In this document: in pieces, positions 57,157 through 63,972 of the stretch
Layout: each line of letters opens with the position of its first letter
Numbering within the stretch: position 1 is the first letter of the stretch
DNA from: Bacteroidota bacterium
Lineage (GTDB): Bacteria > Bacteroidota > Bacteroidia > Chitinophagales > Chitinophagaceae
DNA length: 64,000 bases
NCBI GenBank assembly: GCA_018266455.1
Contig: JAFEAJ010000010.1
Location: 55,158 to 119,157 of the forward strand
Direction: 5' to 3'
The notes under the pieces: model-generated
Told to the model about the DNA's origin: nothing
The model's input: the letters and a program-made list of their open reading frames with translations, nothing else
Database searches by the model: none
Translations under genes and position numbers: made by a program

Positions 57157-57567
57157 TTAAAGGATCATTCTTTTTATCCCATCCTTCATCAATGGAACAT
57201 TGAAGTTCATGATATAGCCGAGCCGCTTTCTGGTAAGTCTCAAATAGCTCAACAACTGCGCTTCCCAAACAGCATGATGGTTTTCCTGTGCTTTCAGTTG
57301 AATAATGATCAGGTCGTCAACCAAAAAGTCAATTTTCAATGCGTCATCGATTTCCATATCCTGATAAACAATCGGCAAAGGTTTTTGCCGCGCAAAAGGG
57401 ATATTTCTTTTGGATAGCTCATAGCACACGCATTTCTCATAAATGCTTACCAGCAGGCCCGGCCCCAATGTTTTATGTACGGTTATGGCCGTATTCATCA
57501 ATTGCGAGGTAAGCCATTGCTCCTTTTCCGTTAACGGCTTAAAAGTGTTCTTTGCAGTTTGTTCCAT
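57157..57567 (-). CDS. GxxExxY-family protein with lost signature residues
   Basis: The 136-residue protein has the GxxExxY/PD-(D/E)xK-like fold: TAITVHKTLGPGLLVSIYEKC, ALKIDFLVDDLIIIQLKA and AQLLSYLRLTRKRLGYIMNF. The name-giving motif reads GLLVSIY (residues 37-43), so Glu is Val40. The (D/E)xK pair reads QLK (Gln90), and only Asp80 remains. Family members are usually linked to rRNA intervening sequences or nuclease-like roles. This copy is probably not catalytic. It is between a radical SAM gene and a long palindrome. Confidence 0.88.
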   Translation of the reverse strand: MEQTAKNTFKPLTEKEQWLTSQLMNTAITVHKTLGPGLLVSIYEKCVCYELSKRNIPFARQKPLPIVYQDMEIDDALKIDFLVDDLIIIQLKAQENHHAVWEAQLLSYLRLTRKRLGYIMNFNVPLMKDGIKRMIL

Positions 57568-57614
57568 TACTGATTTTTATTGTATGCCAAAATAGACCAA
57601 TGATAAGGTTTAAT

Positions 57615-57721
57615 GGGGGCGCATTTCCAATTGTCGCCGGTTGGTGGAAAAGGCCGCCGCCGTGGTGGGCGTTTTCAACACATACAAGCAACGGGATGAT
57701 GCGACAATTGGAAATGCCCCC
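57615..57721. repeat. Long palindromic intergenic element
   Basis: The left arm (57615-57637) begins GGGGGC and ends ATTTCCAATTGTCGC. The right arm (57701-57721), starting GCGACAATTGGAAAT, is its reverse complement apart from a 2-nt bulge. The 63-nt centre is GC-rich and can pair partly with itself. It lies in the spacer between the GxxExxY and RNA-ligase genes and matches neither MITE copy. Confidence 0.75.
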
Positions 57722-57810
57722 TTTAAAGAGTTTTCGAAAACAGGGCACGGGTTGCTATATTACTATCCCATGCATACCATCCTTAACACGCCTGTTATTA
57801 ACAACCCCGG

Positions 57811-58443
57811 TCAGGCAAACAGCTCACCCTGTTTTGTGCACACCGGCAGGTCCTGAAACGCAAACCTGCCTGCTATTTGATAAGGCATATCGCTGCGCTG
57901 CCTTTTCAACAGCAGCATGCTATCTGCAATAAACCGGCCGGTAAAGCTTTTTTGAGCATATTCTTTCCAGGCTTCTTCATATTGCCAGGGCTTCAGTTTC
58001 CACGAAATGCCCAGGTGCGGCTCATCGAGGAAATGTGGTTTGTTGTCATCGTTCAGTTTCAGCCATTTTTGCCAGGGCTTTATTTCTTTTACCAAATTAC
58101 GGATGGGCTCTTTCGTTGTTACATTAATATAAATGGTGTGAGAAGGATAAGCCCCAAAATCTTTCAGCTCTACTTTGATAGGGCGAAAACCCATGGCCAC
58201 TGTTTTCAACCGGTTGACGACACGATCTTCCATCATTTCCAATTGAGTGAATTTTACCAGCGTAACAATCGGCTTCCCCCATTTTGCATTTGGGGACCTG
58301 TACTTTTCATAGAATTCATTTTTTATTGCTTGAATTTTTTTGCGCAGTTCCTCATGCGGGCTCAATATCAGCAAGTATTCATTTTGCCGGTAGCCCGCAT
58401 TTTCAGCGAACAGTGCCATTTTCTGTGTTGTTGTCTTTTTCAT
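57811..58443 (-). CDS. 2'-5' RNA ligase (LigT)-superfamily protein
   Basis: The 210-residue protein has the 2H-phosphoesterase fold. The two His motifs are degenerate: SHTIYINVT and PHLGISWK (HxT and Hxx[I/S]-like). N-terminal LLILSPHEELRKKIQAIKNEFYEKY and KPIVTLVKFTQLEMMEDRVV are typical of a Bacteroidota subgroup. Members ligate or hydrolyse 2'-5' or cyclic phosphodiester bonds in RNA or nucleotides. It is adjacent to umuDC, separated only by MITE copy 2. RNA or nucleotide repair is a plausible theme (inference). Confidence 0.88.
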   Translation of the reverse strand: MKKTTTQKMALFAENAGYRQNEYLLILSPHEELRKKIQAIKNEFYEKYRSPNAKWGKPIVTLVKFTQLEMMEDRVVNRLKTVAMGFRPIKVELKDFGAYPSHTIYINVTTKEPIRNLVKEIKPWQKWLKLNDDNKPHFLDEPHLGISWKLKPWQYEEAWKEYAQKSFTGRFIADSMLLLKRQRSDMPYQIAGRFAFQDLPVCTKQGELFA

Positions 58444-58507
58444 TTTAATTATAATTTAAATGCCAGCTTTCCCAAAATTTCGAGTTCTGAAAAAGTTAAT
58501 CGCCTAA

Positions 58508-58651
58508 GAAACTGTTTAAAATTCATTTTAGAGATTTTGTATAATAGTCTTTTCCAAAGCTTGAAATCGCTGATGAATGCTTACATTCTGTATTAGCTTT
58601 GGAAAAGTTAAAGCGGATTGGTGATTCAAAAAGTTGTTTTTAAACAGGCTC
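58508..58651 (+). mobile_element. MITE-like palindromic element, copy 2
   Basis: 144 nt bounded by terminal inverted repeats, GAAACTGTTTAAAA (from 58508) and the complement of GAGCCTGTTTAAAA (ending 58651). TAA lies outside both ends (58505-58507, 58652-58654). Inside, CTTTTCCAAAGCT (58549-58561) and AGCTTTGGAAAAG pair, and GAATGCTTACATTC forms a central small hairpin. The ends and the TNA duplication recall IS5-family elements (knowledge, weak). No coding capacity. Confidence 0.75.
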
Positions 58652-58685
58652 TAAAAACTTGCCAGATTAATAATTTAGCATAAAT

Positions 58686-58704
58686 TTACTAAAATATTTA
58701 GTAA
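58686..58704. promoter_or_regulatory. Palindromic candidate operator upstream of umuD
   Basis: TTACTAAA (58686-58693) and TTTAGTAA (58697-58704) form an 8+3+8 dyad whose end is 17 nt before the umuD ATG. Its position suits a repressor site, possibly a LexA (SOS) or S24-type box. The Bacteroidota LexA consensus is not established here, so the regulator is unknown. Confidence 0.5.
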
Positions 58705-58720
58705 CAGCAAAAATAATTTT

Positions 58721-59158
58721 ATGGATGGGGAAATTTTTTACGGAACAGCCTATAAAGGCTCTAAAAATTATTCGCAGCGCGACGTGCGCACGACCAATGC
58801 AACAGGCTTCACTGCTGCTGCGGATGACTACATGGAACGTGGCATCGATTTGAACGAACAGCTTGTGCGCAACAAGCCTGCTACTTTTTTTATGCGCGTA
58901 AAAGGCAATGCCATGGTTGGCGCAGGCATTTTTGATGGCGACATTGTGATTGTTGACCGCTCCATTAAAGCGGTGAACGGGAAAGTGGTTATTGCCACGC
59001 TCAATGGCGAAATGCTCATCAGGCGGTTTGAAAAAACGTTTAATAAAATCCGCCTGGTGCCCGAAACGGATAAGTTGTCGCCTATTGAAGTCGATGCCTC
59101 TGCAGCAGAGTTTTCGGTATGGGGAACGGTGACGTATAATATCCATTCCCCCGTATAA
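58721..59158 (+). CDS. umuD: UmuD-like S24 protein with inactivated catalytic dyad
   Basis: The 145-residue protein aligns with UmuD over its length: TGFTAAADDYMERGIDLNEQLV, then VKGNAMVGAGIFDGDIVIVDR and GKVVIATLNGEMLIRRF. UmuD self-cleaves under RecA and joins UmuC as Pol V. Here the catalytic Ser (E. coli Ser60, in GDSM) is Ala64. The catalytic Lys (E. coli Lys97, in VKK) is Arg101. The scissile Cys-Gly (24/25) is Thr28-Gly29. Self-cleavage therefore looks impossible. A palindromic site precedes it, and umuC follows after 159 nt. Confidence 0.9.
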   Translation: MDGEIFYGTAYKGSKNYSQRDVRTTNATGFTAAADDYMERGIDLNEQLVRNKPATFFMRVKGNAMVGAGIFDGDIVIVDRSIKAVNGKVVIATLNGEMLIRRFEKTFNKIRLVPETDKLSPIEVDASAAEFSVWGTVTYNIHSPV

Positions 59159-59259
59159 ATGCCGGGGCTGGCCGAACCGGTGCGATTGAACATTAAATCT
59201 TATCGTTCATTTTGCCATTAATGATTAAACTATCCTGTTCTGTCGCTTAAGGAAACCTG

Positions 59260-59294
59260 GGTTCACGCAGTGTGGCAACCCAATTGCGTGAACC
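59260..59294. promoter_or_regulatory. Inverted repeat in the umuD-umuC spacer
   Basis: GGTTCACGCA (59260-59269) and TGCGTGAACC (59285-59294) form a perfect 10-bp stem ending 23 nt before the umuC ATG. An alternative pairing, GGGTT with AACCC inside the loop, is possible. It lacks a T tract, so a translational or attenuation role is more likely than termination. Confidence 0.5.
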
Positions 59295-59317
59295 ATTGCT
59301 GGCAAAAATTAAATTGA

Positions 59318-60598
59318 ATGAAGGCCATTGTCGATTGCAACAGTTTTTATTGCTCCTGCGAAAGGGTTTTTCGCCCCGATTTATGGAATAGGCCTGTTGT
59401 TGTGCTCAGCAATAATGACGGCTGTATTGTTTCGCGGAGCGATGAAGCAAAAAGGATAGGCGTGAAAATGGCCGGGCCTTATTTTCAGGCAAAGCACATC
59501 ATCGAAAAAAATGATGTGGCTGTATTCTCATCCAACTATCATTTGTATGGCGACATGAGCATGCGAGTGATGGACGCACTGCGTGCCATGGCCGGCAAAG
59601 AGAATGTGGAAGTATATTCTGTTGATGAAGCATTTTTAGACCTGGATCATATTCCTTTCGAACACCTGGAAGAATTTGCACAGGAGCTGAAACAGGTTGT
59701 TGAACAATGGACAGGCATTTCAGTTTCAGTGGGCGTGGCGCCATCAAAAACACTTGCTAAAATCGCTAATCATATTGCCAAAAAAGAAAAAGAAAAAACA
59801 GGCTGTGTTACATTATTAATAAATGATGAACAACAAAGAACTGCATTACAGCAAATAAGAGTGAATGAAATCTGGGGCGTTGGCGGAGCATACGCTGATA
59901 AACTGGTCAATTGGGGAATTACCAGTGCATGGGAACTTCGCAACATGCCCGAAGAATGGGCACAGGCCAACATGGGCGGTGTGGCCGGCGCCCGGTTGAT
60001 CAAAGAATTGCGCGGGCAACCTTCTATCATTATGAAAAAAGAACTGGAAGTAAAAAAGAGGATTGCCACCACCCGCATGTTCGGCAGGCCAGTCACCGAA
60101 TTATGCGAGTTGAAAGAAGCGATAGCTACATACACCTCCCGCGCCGCAGAAAAATTGCGCAGGCAACATTGTGCTGCAAAAACAATAAGCGTTTTTATTG
60201 TTCCGAGAGGAGATGACCATTCAACAAGCTTCCATCACGGGCCGGCAATCAGCAATTGCGCCAGCCTGCCTTCTGCAACATCATTTACTAACGAGTTAAT
60301 AGGGCCTGCTTTAAAATTGGTAGATGATATTTTTGAGAGGGGGAAAGCTTATAAAAAAGCTGGGGTGATGTTAAGCGGGCTTGTTCCGGACGATTCGATT
60401 CAGGGGAATTTTTTTTGTTTTCCAGCAAAACACACAAACCGATTTTTGATGAGCGCTGTTGATAATGTGAACTTCAGCATGCGCGATGATGTAGTGAAGT
60501 TCTGCTCTTCTGGGATCAGTAAAAATTGGAAAATGCGGCAGGAGCTCCGTTCTAAAAGGCACAGCACAAGATGGAACGAGCTTAAAGTGGTCAGTTGA
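59318..60598 (+). CDS. umuC: Y-family DNA polymerase V catalytic subunit UmuC
   Basis: The 426-residue translesion polymerase begins MKAIVDCNSFYCSCERVFRP with the catalytic Asp6 and steric-gate Tyr11. The palm motif VYSVDEAFLDLD carries the Asp-Glu pair. VSVGVAPSKTLAKIANHIAK and the helix-hairpin-helix region (NEIWGVGGAYADKLVNWGI) follow. The C-terminal little-finger domain ends STRWNELKVV, as in full-length UmuC. All catalytic residues are present, so the polymerase should be active even though its UmuD partner lacks the protease residues. Confidence 0.97.
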   Translation: MKAIVDCNSFYCSCERVFRPDLWNRPVVVLSNNDGCIVSRSDEAKRIGVKMAGPYFQAKHIIEKNDVAVFSSNYHLYGDMSMRVMDALRAMAGKENVEVYSVDEAFLDLDHIPFEHLEEFAQELKQVVEQWTGISVSVGVAPSKTLAKIANHIAKKEKEKTGCVTLLINDEQQRTALQQIRVNEIWGVGGAYADKLVNWGITSAWELRNMPEEWAQANMGGVAGARLIKELRGQPSIIMKKELEVKKRIATTRMFGRPVTELCELKEAIATYTSRAAEKLRRQHCAAKTISVFIVPRGDDHSTSFHHGPAISNCASLPSATSFTNELIGPALKLVDDIFERGKAYKKAGVMLSGLVPDDSIQGNFFCFPAKHTNRFLMSAVDNVNFSMRDDVVKFCSSGISKNWKMRQELRSKRHSTRWNELKVVS

Positions 60599-60734
60599 TT
60601 TGCAGGCATGACAATTTGTGTGCCCGAGGCCGCAACCGCATTCAATGGCCACCTTGCTGCAAAACCATAAGGAACAAAGCTTCGCCGGTTGCGCTAAGCA
60701 TTGGGAACAGGTTAAAAAACAAACAAACCCATTA

Positions 60735-61031
60735 TTAAACGGTAAGCACGCTGTTCCACCCGGTCACGCCATCAGGCTCGCGGAGCGGGTTTTCAATGTC
60801 TTCCATCCACATTTTGTCGTCAATCAAAAATTTGTAGTGGTACTTGCCGCTGGGCAACATGGGAATCTCGATTTTCCATGAACCTTCTTTCTCGCATTTC
60901 ATTTCTAGCTCATTTTTTGCCCAATGGTTAAAAGATCCTGCGAGAGCAATGTGCTGAGCCGCCCCGAGCGCAATGTGGAATTCGATTGTTCGTTTTCTTT
61001 TGTTAAGAAAGGGCGATTGATGCAGTTTCAT
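60735..61031 (-). CDS. Small CBM48/isoamylase-early-set (AMPK glycogen-binding-like) protein
   Basis: The ATG at 61031 is chosen because AAAGGAGG lies just upstream (61036-61043 on the complementary strand), a near-perfect Shine-Dalgarno. The 98-residue protein is one CBM48-type beta-sandwich: RTIEFHIALGAAQHIALAGSFNHW, EKEGSWKIEIPMLPSGKYHYKFLIDDKMWMED and NSVLTV. Such domains bind glycogen or alpha-glucans. On its own it may act as a regulator or adaptor. No glycogen enzyme gene is adjacent. Confidence 0.88.
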   Translation of the reverse strand: MKLHQSPFLNKRKRTIEFHIALGAAQHIALAGSFNHWAKNELEMKCEKEGSWKIEIPMLPSGKYHYKFLIDDKMWMEDIENPLREPDGVTGWNSVLTV

Positions 61032-61457
61032 AAGACCTCCTTTTTTTGAATTTATTAAAGCAGTATTCAATGGGTAGGGAGGTTAGGGTGAAGAAGCTCA
61101 AAACAAATAATGTTCCGCCATTAATGGCATTCAACAAAAATTACGATGAAAAAACAATATTTCAAAGCGGTTTTCAAAAAACAAGGTCATAGTTTAGTCA
61201 TTTAACAAGCTCTTCTGGTTAGTTAATAAAAAATCAGGCAGCCACAATCCTTGCTTCTCTTCCCCCCTCGCCGTAGTTTATTCTTAAAAATTACAATCAA
61301 GCCCACTGGGCGCATGGCTGGGCCCCCTAAAGGTTGGTGTTGCCTTAGCTTTGTGCATGGCTTGCCAACGGCTGCATGCAATTGGCTTGTTGTTGGTGCA
61401 GCTAACGCCAATGCCTATACGAAACACCAACGGCGGATAAGATTTGCAGCTTCATGA
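61032..61457. other. Intergenic region upstream of the RHS fragment
   Basis: No gene. Short inverted motifs are present (GCTGCA 61371/TGCAGC 61397; GTTGGTG 61392/CACCAAC 61425). No YD/RHS repeats could be read in any frame, so the RHS gene's N-terminal part is truly missing here. The sequence becomes GC-rich from about 61480. Confidence 0.5.
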
Positions 61458-63272
61458 AGCGCAACGTCTGCGGCAAAGGCACAAGGCCTTCGGCGAGGAG
61501 ATGTTGATAGGAAAGGGGAAGAAGGGAGGGCGCGGTGGGCCTGGCACAAGTACACAACAGGCGCTACAGCTTATAAATTCGAATACGATTTCTTCGAGAA
61601 GGACCACCTCGGCAACACGAGGGCGGTGCTCACCCAGCAGCGCGACACCGCCAGCTACATGGCCACCATGGAAGCCGCGTACCGCACAACGGAGCCGCAG
61701 CTCTTCGCCAACATACAGGCGAGCAGCTACCCCAGGGCTTTGATAAGCGGCTACCCCACCGACAACACGACCGTGCCGAACGACAGCGTGGCGAGGCTGA
61801 ACGGCAGCGGGCAGAAGAGCGGCCCTTCATTGCTGCTGAAAGTGATGAGCGGCGACACGGTGCAGGTGGCTGTGAAGAGCTTTTACAAAACGGGCACGAA
61901 CAGTGCGCAGACAAGCTCGTTCAATGACATATTAAATTCTTTGGCTAACGGGCTCGTGAGCTCGACAAGCGGCGCACATGGGAATGTTGGCAATCTAACC
62001 GCCTCTAACAGCAATGTATATACGGGGCTGAACAGCTTCATAACAAGCAGCGACCCCAACACGGGCACATCTTACCCCAAGGCTTACCTGAACTGGATAT
62101 TCTTGGATGACCAGTTCAATTACGTTAGCAATTTAAGCGGGGCCATAGCCGCGGCCAGCAGCACGTACCCCGCATCTGCGCTCAACACAGTTGCTCCCGG
62201 TTCTCCTTTGAACATCAACAGGAATGGCTATCTTTATATCTGGGTATCCAATGAGACGCAGGGCTGGGACGTGTTCTTTGACAATTTATCAGTTCAGCAC
62301 AGGCAGGGGCCGCTGCTCGAAGAGAACGCCTACTACCCGTTCGGGCTCTCCATGGCCGGGATAAGTGATAAGGCGGTGAAGGGGAACTATGCGGAGAATA
62401 AGTACAAGTACAATGGCAAGGAGCTACAGAATAAAGAGTTTTCAGACGGAACAGGGTTAGAGGAGTATGATTATGGTGCGAGGATGCAAGACCCGCAATT
62501 GGACAGATGGTGGGGTATAGACCCGTTAGCAGATAAGAACAGAAGATGGAGTCCATACGTTTATGCAAACGATAATTCTATTCGATTTATCGATCCGGAC
62601 GGGAATTGGACAGCGGATGTAAACGGTGGTGTTTCGACCAGTGATCCTAATGAGATTAGAGAGTTTGTGCAACAGTTGCAATCCCAGCAAGGCAATAGGG
62701 ATAATGCAGAAAGCCAAGATAACAGCGCTGGTGGTGGCGGTGATGGTGGGAAAAATAAGAAGGGTTCAGGCACAACCGCCGGTGGAGTTTTAAAAAAGGG
62801 TTTTGCTACTGCTGGGACTGTAGTACTTACTGGTGGCGGACTGGTGGATATTCCTGCTGATTTTATAGCAGGGGGTATTATTGTTGGTACATTGGTGACA
62901 GCCGAATACTATAATTTGACTGAGAATGCCGATGGGGACATACCGACACCAGCACCTGCGGGTAAAATTACGGATGCTCCTATTTACGTTGCGCCAGGAG
63001 ATAAGATAAGTCGCGATCTTCTCAATCCACCCGCCAATCCTGGGGATGCGCCTACGTTCAAAGAAGACGGAACCCCTGTTGAACTTCATCATGTAGGACA
63101 AAGCGCAACAGGGCCATACCAGGAACTGCATTGGAAGGATCATCGTGGAAAGGGGAATGATAAAGTAAACCATCCTAAAAAAGGAGACCCTAGTAATATT
63201 GATCGGAAGGGGTTCCAAAGACAGAGACGTGAATATTGGCGCAACGAATACCCGGAAAACCCCATTACATAA
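61458..63272 (+). CDS. 5'-truncated RHS core protein with C-terminal LHH nuclease toxin domain
   Basis: The frame is open from 61458 (TGA just before) with no credible start; the first usable codon is GTG 61626. The RHS core shows [15 protein letters not shown] (61578-61622), [46 protein letters not shown] and [16 protein letters not shown], the core boundary (about 62606). After it come a Gly/Asn linker, two hydrophobic helices (about 62785-62905) and a toxin tip with ELHHVGQ (63081-63101), [17 protein letters not shown] and [15 protein letters not shown]. This is the LHH branch of HNH/EndoVII nucleases. The core is GC-rich and the toxin end is lower in GC, the usual mosaic. It is an orphan rhs-CT module. 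Confidence 0.85.
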   Translation, partial: SATSAAKAQGLRRGDVDRKGEEGRARWAWHKYTTGATAYKFEYDFFEKDHLGNTRAVLTQQRDTASYMATMEAAYRTTEPQLFANIQASSYPRALISGYPTDNTTVPNDSVARLNGSGQKSGPSLLLKVMSGDTVQVAVKSFYKTGTNSAQTSSFNDILNSLANGLVSSTSGAHGNVGNLTASNSNVYTGLNSFITSSDPNTGTSYPKAYLNWIFLDDQFNYVSNLSGAIAAASSTYPASALNTVAPGSPLNINRNGYLYIWVSNETQGWDVFFDNLSVQHRQGPLLEENAYYPFGLSMAGISDKAVKGNYAENKYKYNGKELQNKEFSDGTGLEEYDYGARMQDPQLDRWWGIDPLADKNRRWSPYVYANDNSIRFIDPDGNWTADVNGGVSTSDPNEIREFVQQLQSQQGNRDNAESQDNSAGGGGDGGKNKKGSGTTAGGVLKKGFATAGTVVLTGGGLVDIPADFIAGGIIVGTLVTAEYYNLTENADGDIPTPAPAGKITDAPIYVAPGDKISRDLLNPPANPGDAPTFKEDGTPVELHHVGQSATGPYQELHWKDHRGKGNDKVNHPKKGDPSNIDRKGFQRQRREYWRNEYPENPIT

Positions 63273-63280
63273 GTTAAAAT

Positions 63281-63778
63281 ATGGATGTTATTAATAGCGT
63301 AATAGAGGAATTGTTGAAATTTTCCAGAACGGTTTTGACTGTTGCGGATGGGGCTACTGAGGAAAAAATCAGGGATTTTGAGGGAAAGTACAGTTTAAAA
63401 CTTCCTAACGACTACCAGACTTTTCTCAAAAGAACGAATGGATTAAAGCTTATGGGAACCGTTGTGTACGGAATTTATGATGAGTCGGTCTACATGTCAT
63501 TAGGTCGGGCGTTCAGTGTCGAGCATTATGAGGTTGAAAATGAGATGCCGAAAAATTTGATCCCATTTAGTCCTGATGGAGGGGGTAATCATTATTGTTT
63601 TGACTCTACCAGATGTGACGAGAAATCCTGCAAAGTGGTTTTTTGGCAATATAATCGATCATACAGCGAAGAAAATCCTCCAGAGACAGTGAATGACAGT
63701 TTTGCTGCATGGGTAAAAGAGGTGTTGGTGGACTGGACTTTGGAGGATTATGATTATAATGGTAACAGGAATGTCTAG
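63281..63778 (+). CDS. SMI1/KNR4-family immunity protein
   Basis: The 165-residue protein has the SMI1/KNR4 (SUKH) fold: GATEEKIRDFEGKYSLKLPNDYQTFLKRTNGL, then YGIYDESVYMS and NLIPFSPDGGGNHYCFD, ending with VNDSFAAWVKEVL. SUKH proteins are frequent immunity partners of polymorphic toxins (Zhang, Iyer and Aravind type knowledge). It starts 8 nt after the stop of the LHH toxin gene, the expected toxin-immunity order. It should bind and block the LHH nuclease. Base composition is AT-richer than the RHS core. Confidence 0.9.
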   Translation: MDVINSVIEELLKFSRTVLTVADGATEEKIRDFEGKYSLKLPNDYQTFLKRTNGLKLMGTVVYGIYDESVYMSLGRAFSVEHYEVENEMPKNLIPFSPDGGGNHYCFDSTRCDEKSCKVVFWQYNRSYSEENPPETVNDSFAAWVKEVLVDWTLEDYDYNGNRNV

Positions 63779-63922
63779 GGCTCTCTGCCTACGTGGTAAT
63801 GTCTATTCTTAGTTTACACCGAACTTCCCTAGCTTTGTGCTGACGTAAACAGTGTCTTACCCTGAAATAGGTTGACCATTTTTTGGTTATTAAAAGTGGT
63901 TGTTTACAAATTTACCGGAACA

Positions 63923-63972
63923 TTGATAAGTCTTAAAAAAAATCTTTTAAGGGATTTTTTCAGACTTATCAA
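63923..63972. repeat. Imperfect long hairpin at the window end
   Basis: TTGATAAGTCT (63923-63933) and AGACTTATCAA (63962-63972) are perfect complements, with further partial pairing on the inner A/T-rich arms. It lies about 145 nt after the immunity gene. It could be a terminator or the end of a mobile element that continues beyond the window. Confidence 0.6.

Noticed and set aside
57552..57932. 126-residue plus-strand ORF over the long palindrome
   Set aside because: It crosses the palindrome and the end of the RNA ligase gene with no family resemblance; intergenic by context.
57877..58596. 239-residue plus-strand ORF opposite the 2'-5' RNA ligase gene
   Set aside because: It is the antisense shadow of a recognised family and runs into the MITE copy; composition is not protein-like (Phe/Cys/His-rich, no family).
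61444..61743. 99-residue ORF at the start of the RHS region
   Set aside because: The +0 frame beside it encodes the recognisable [14 protein letters not shown] sequence; this frame is Arg/Ser-rich by GC bias.
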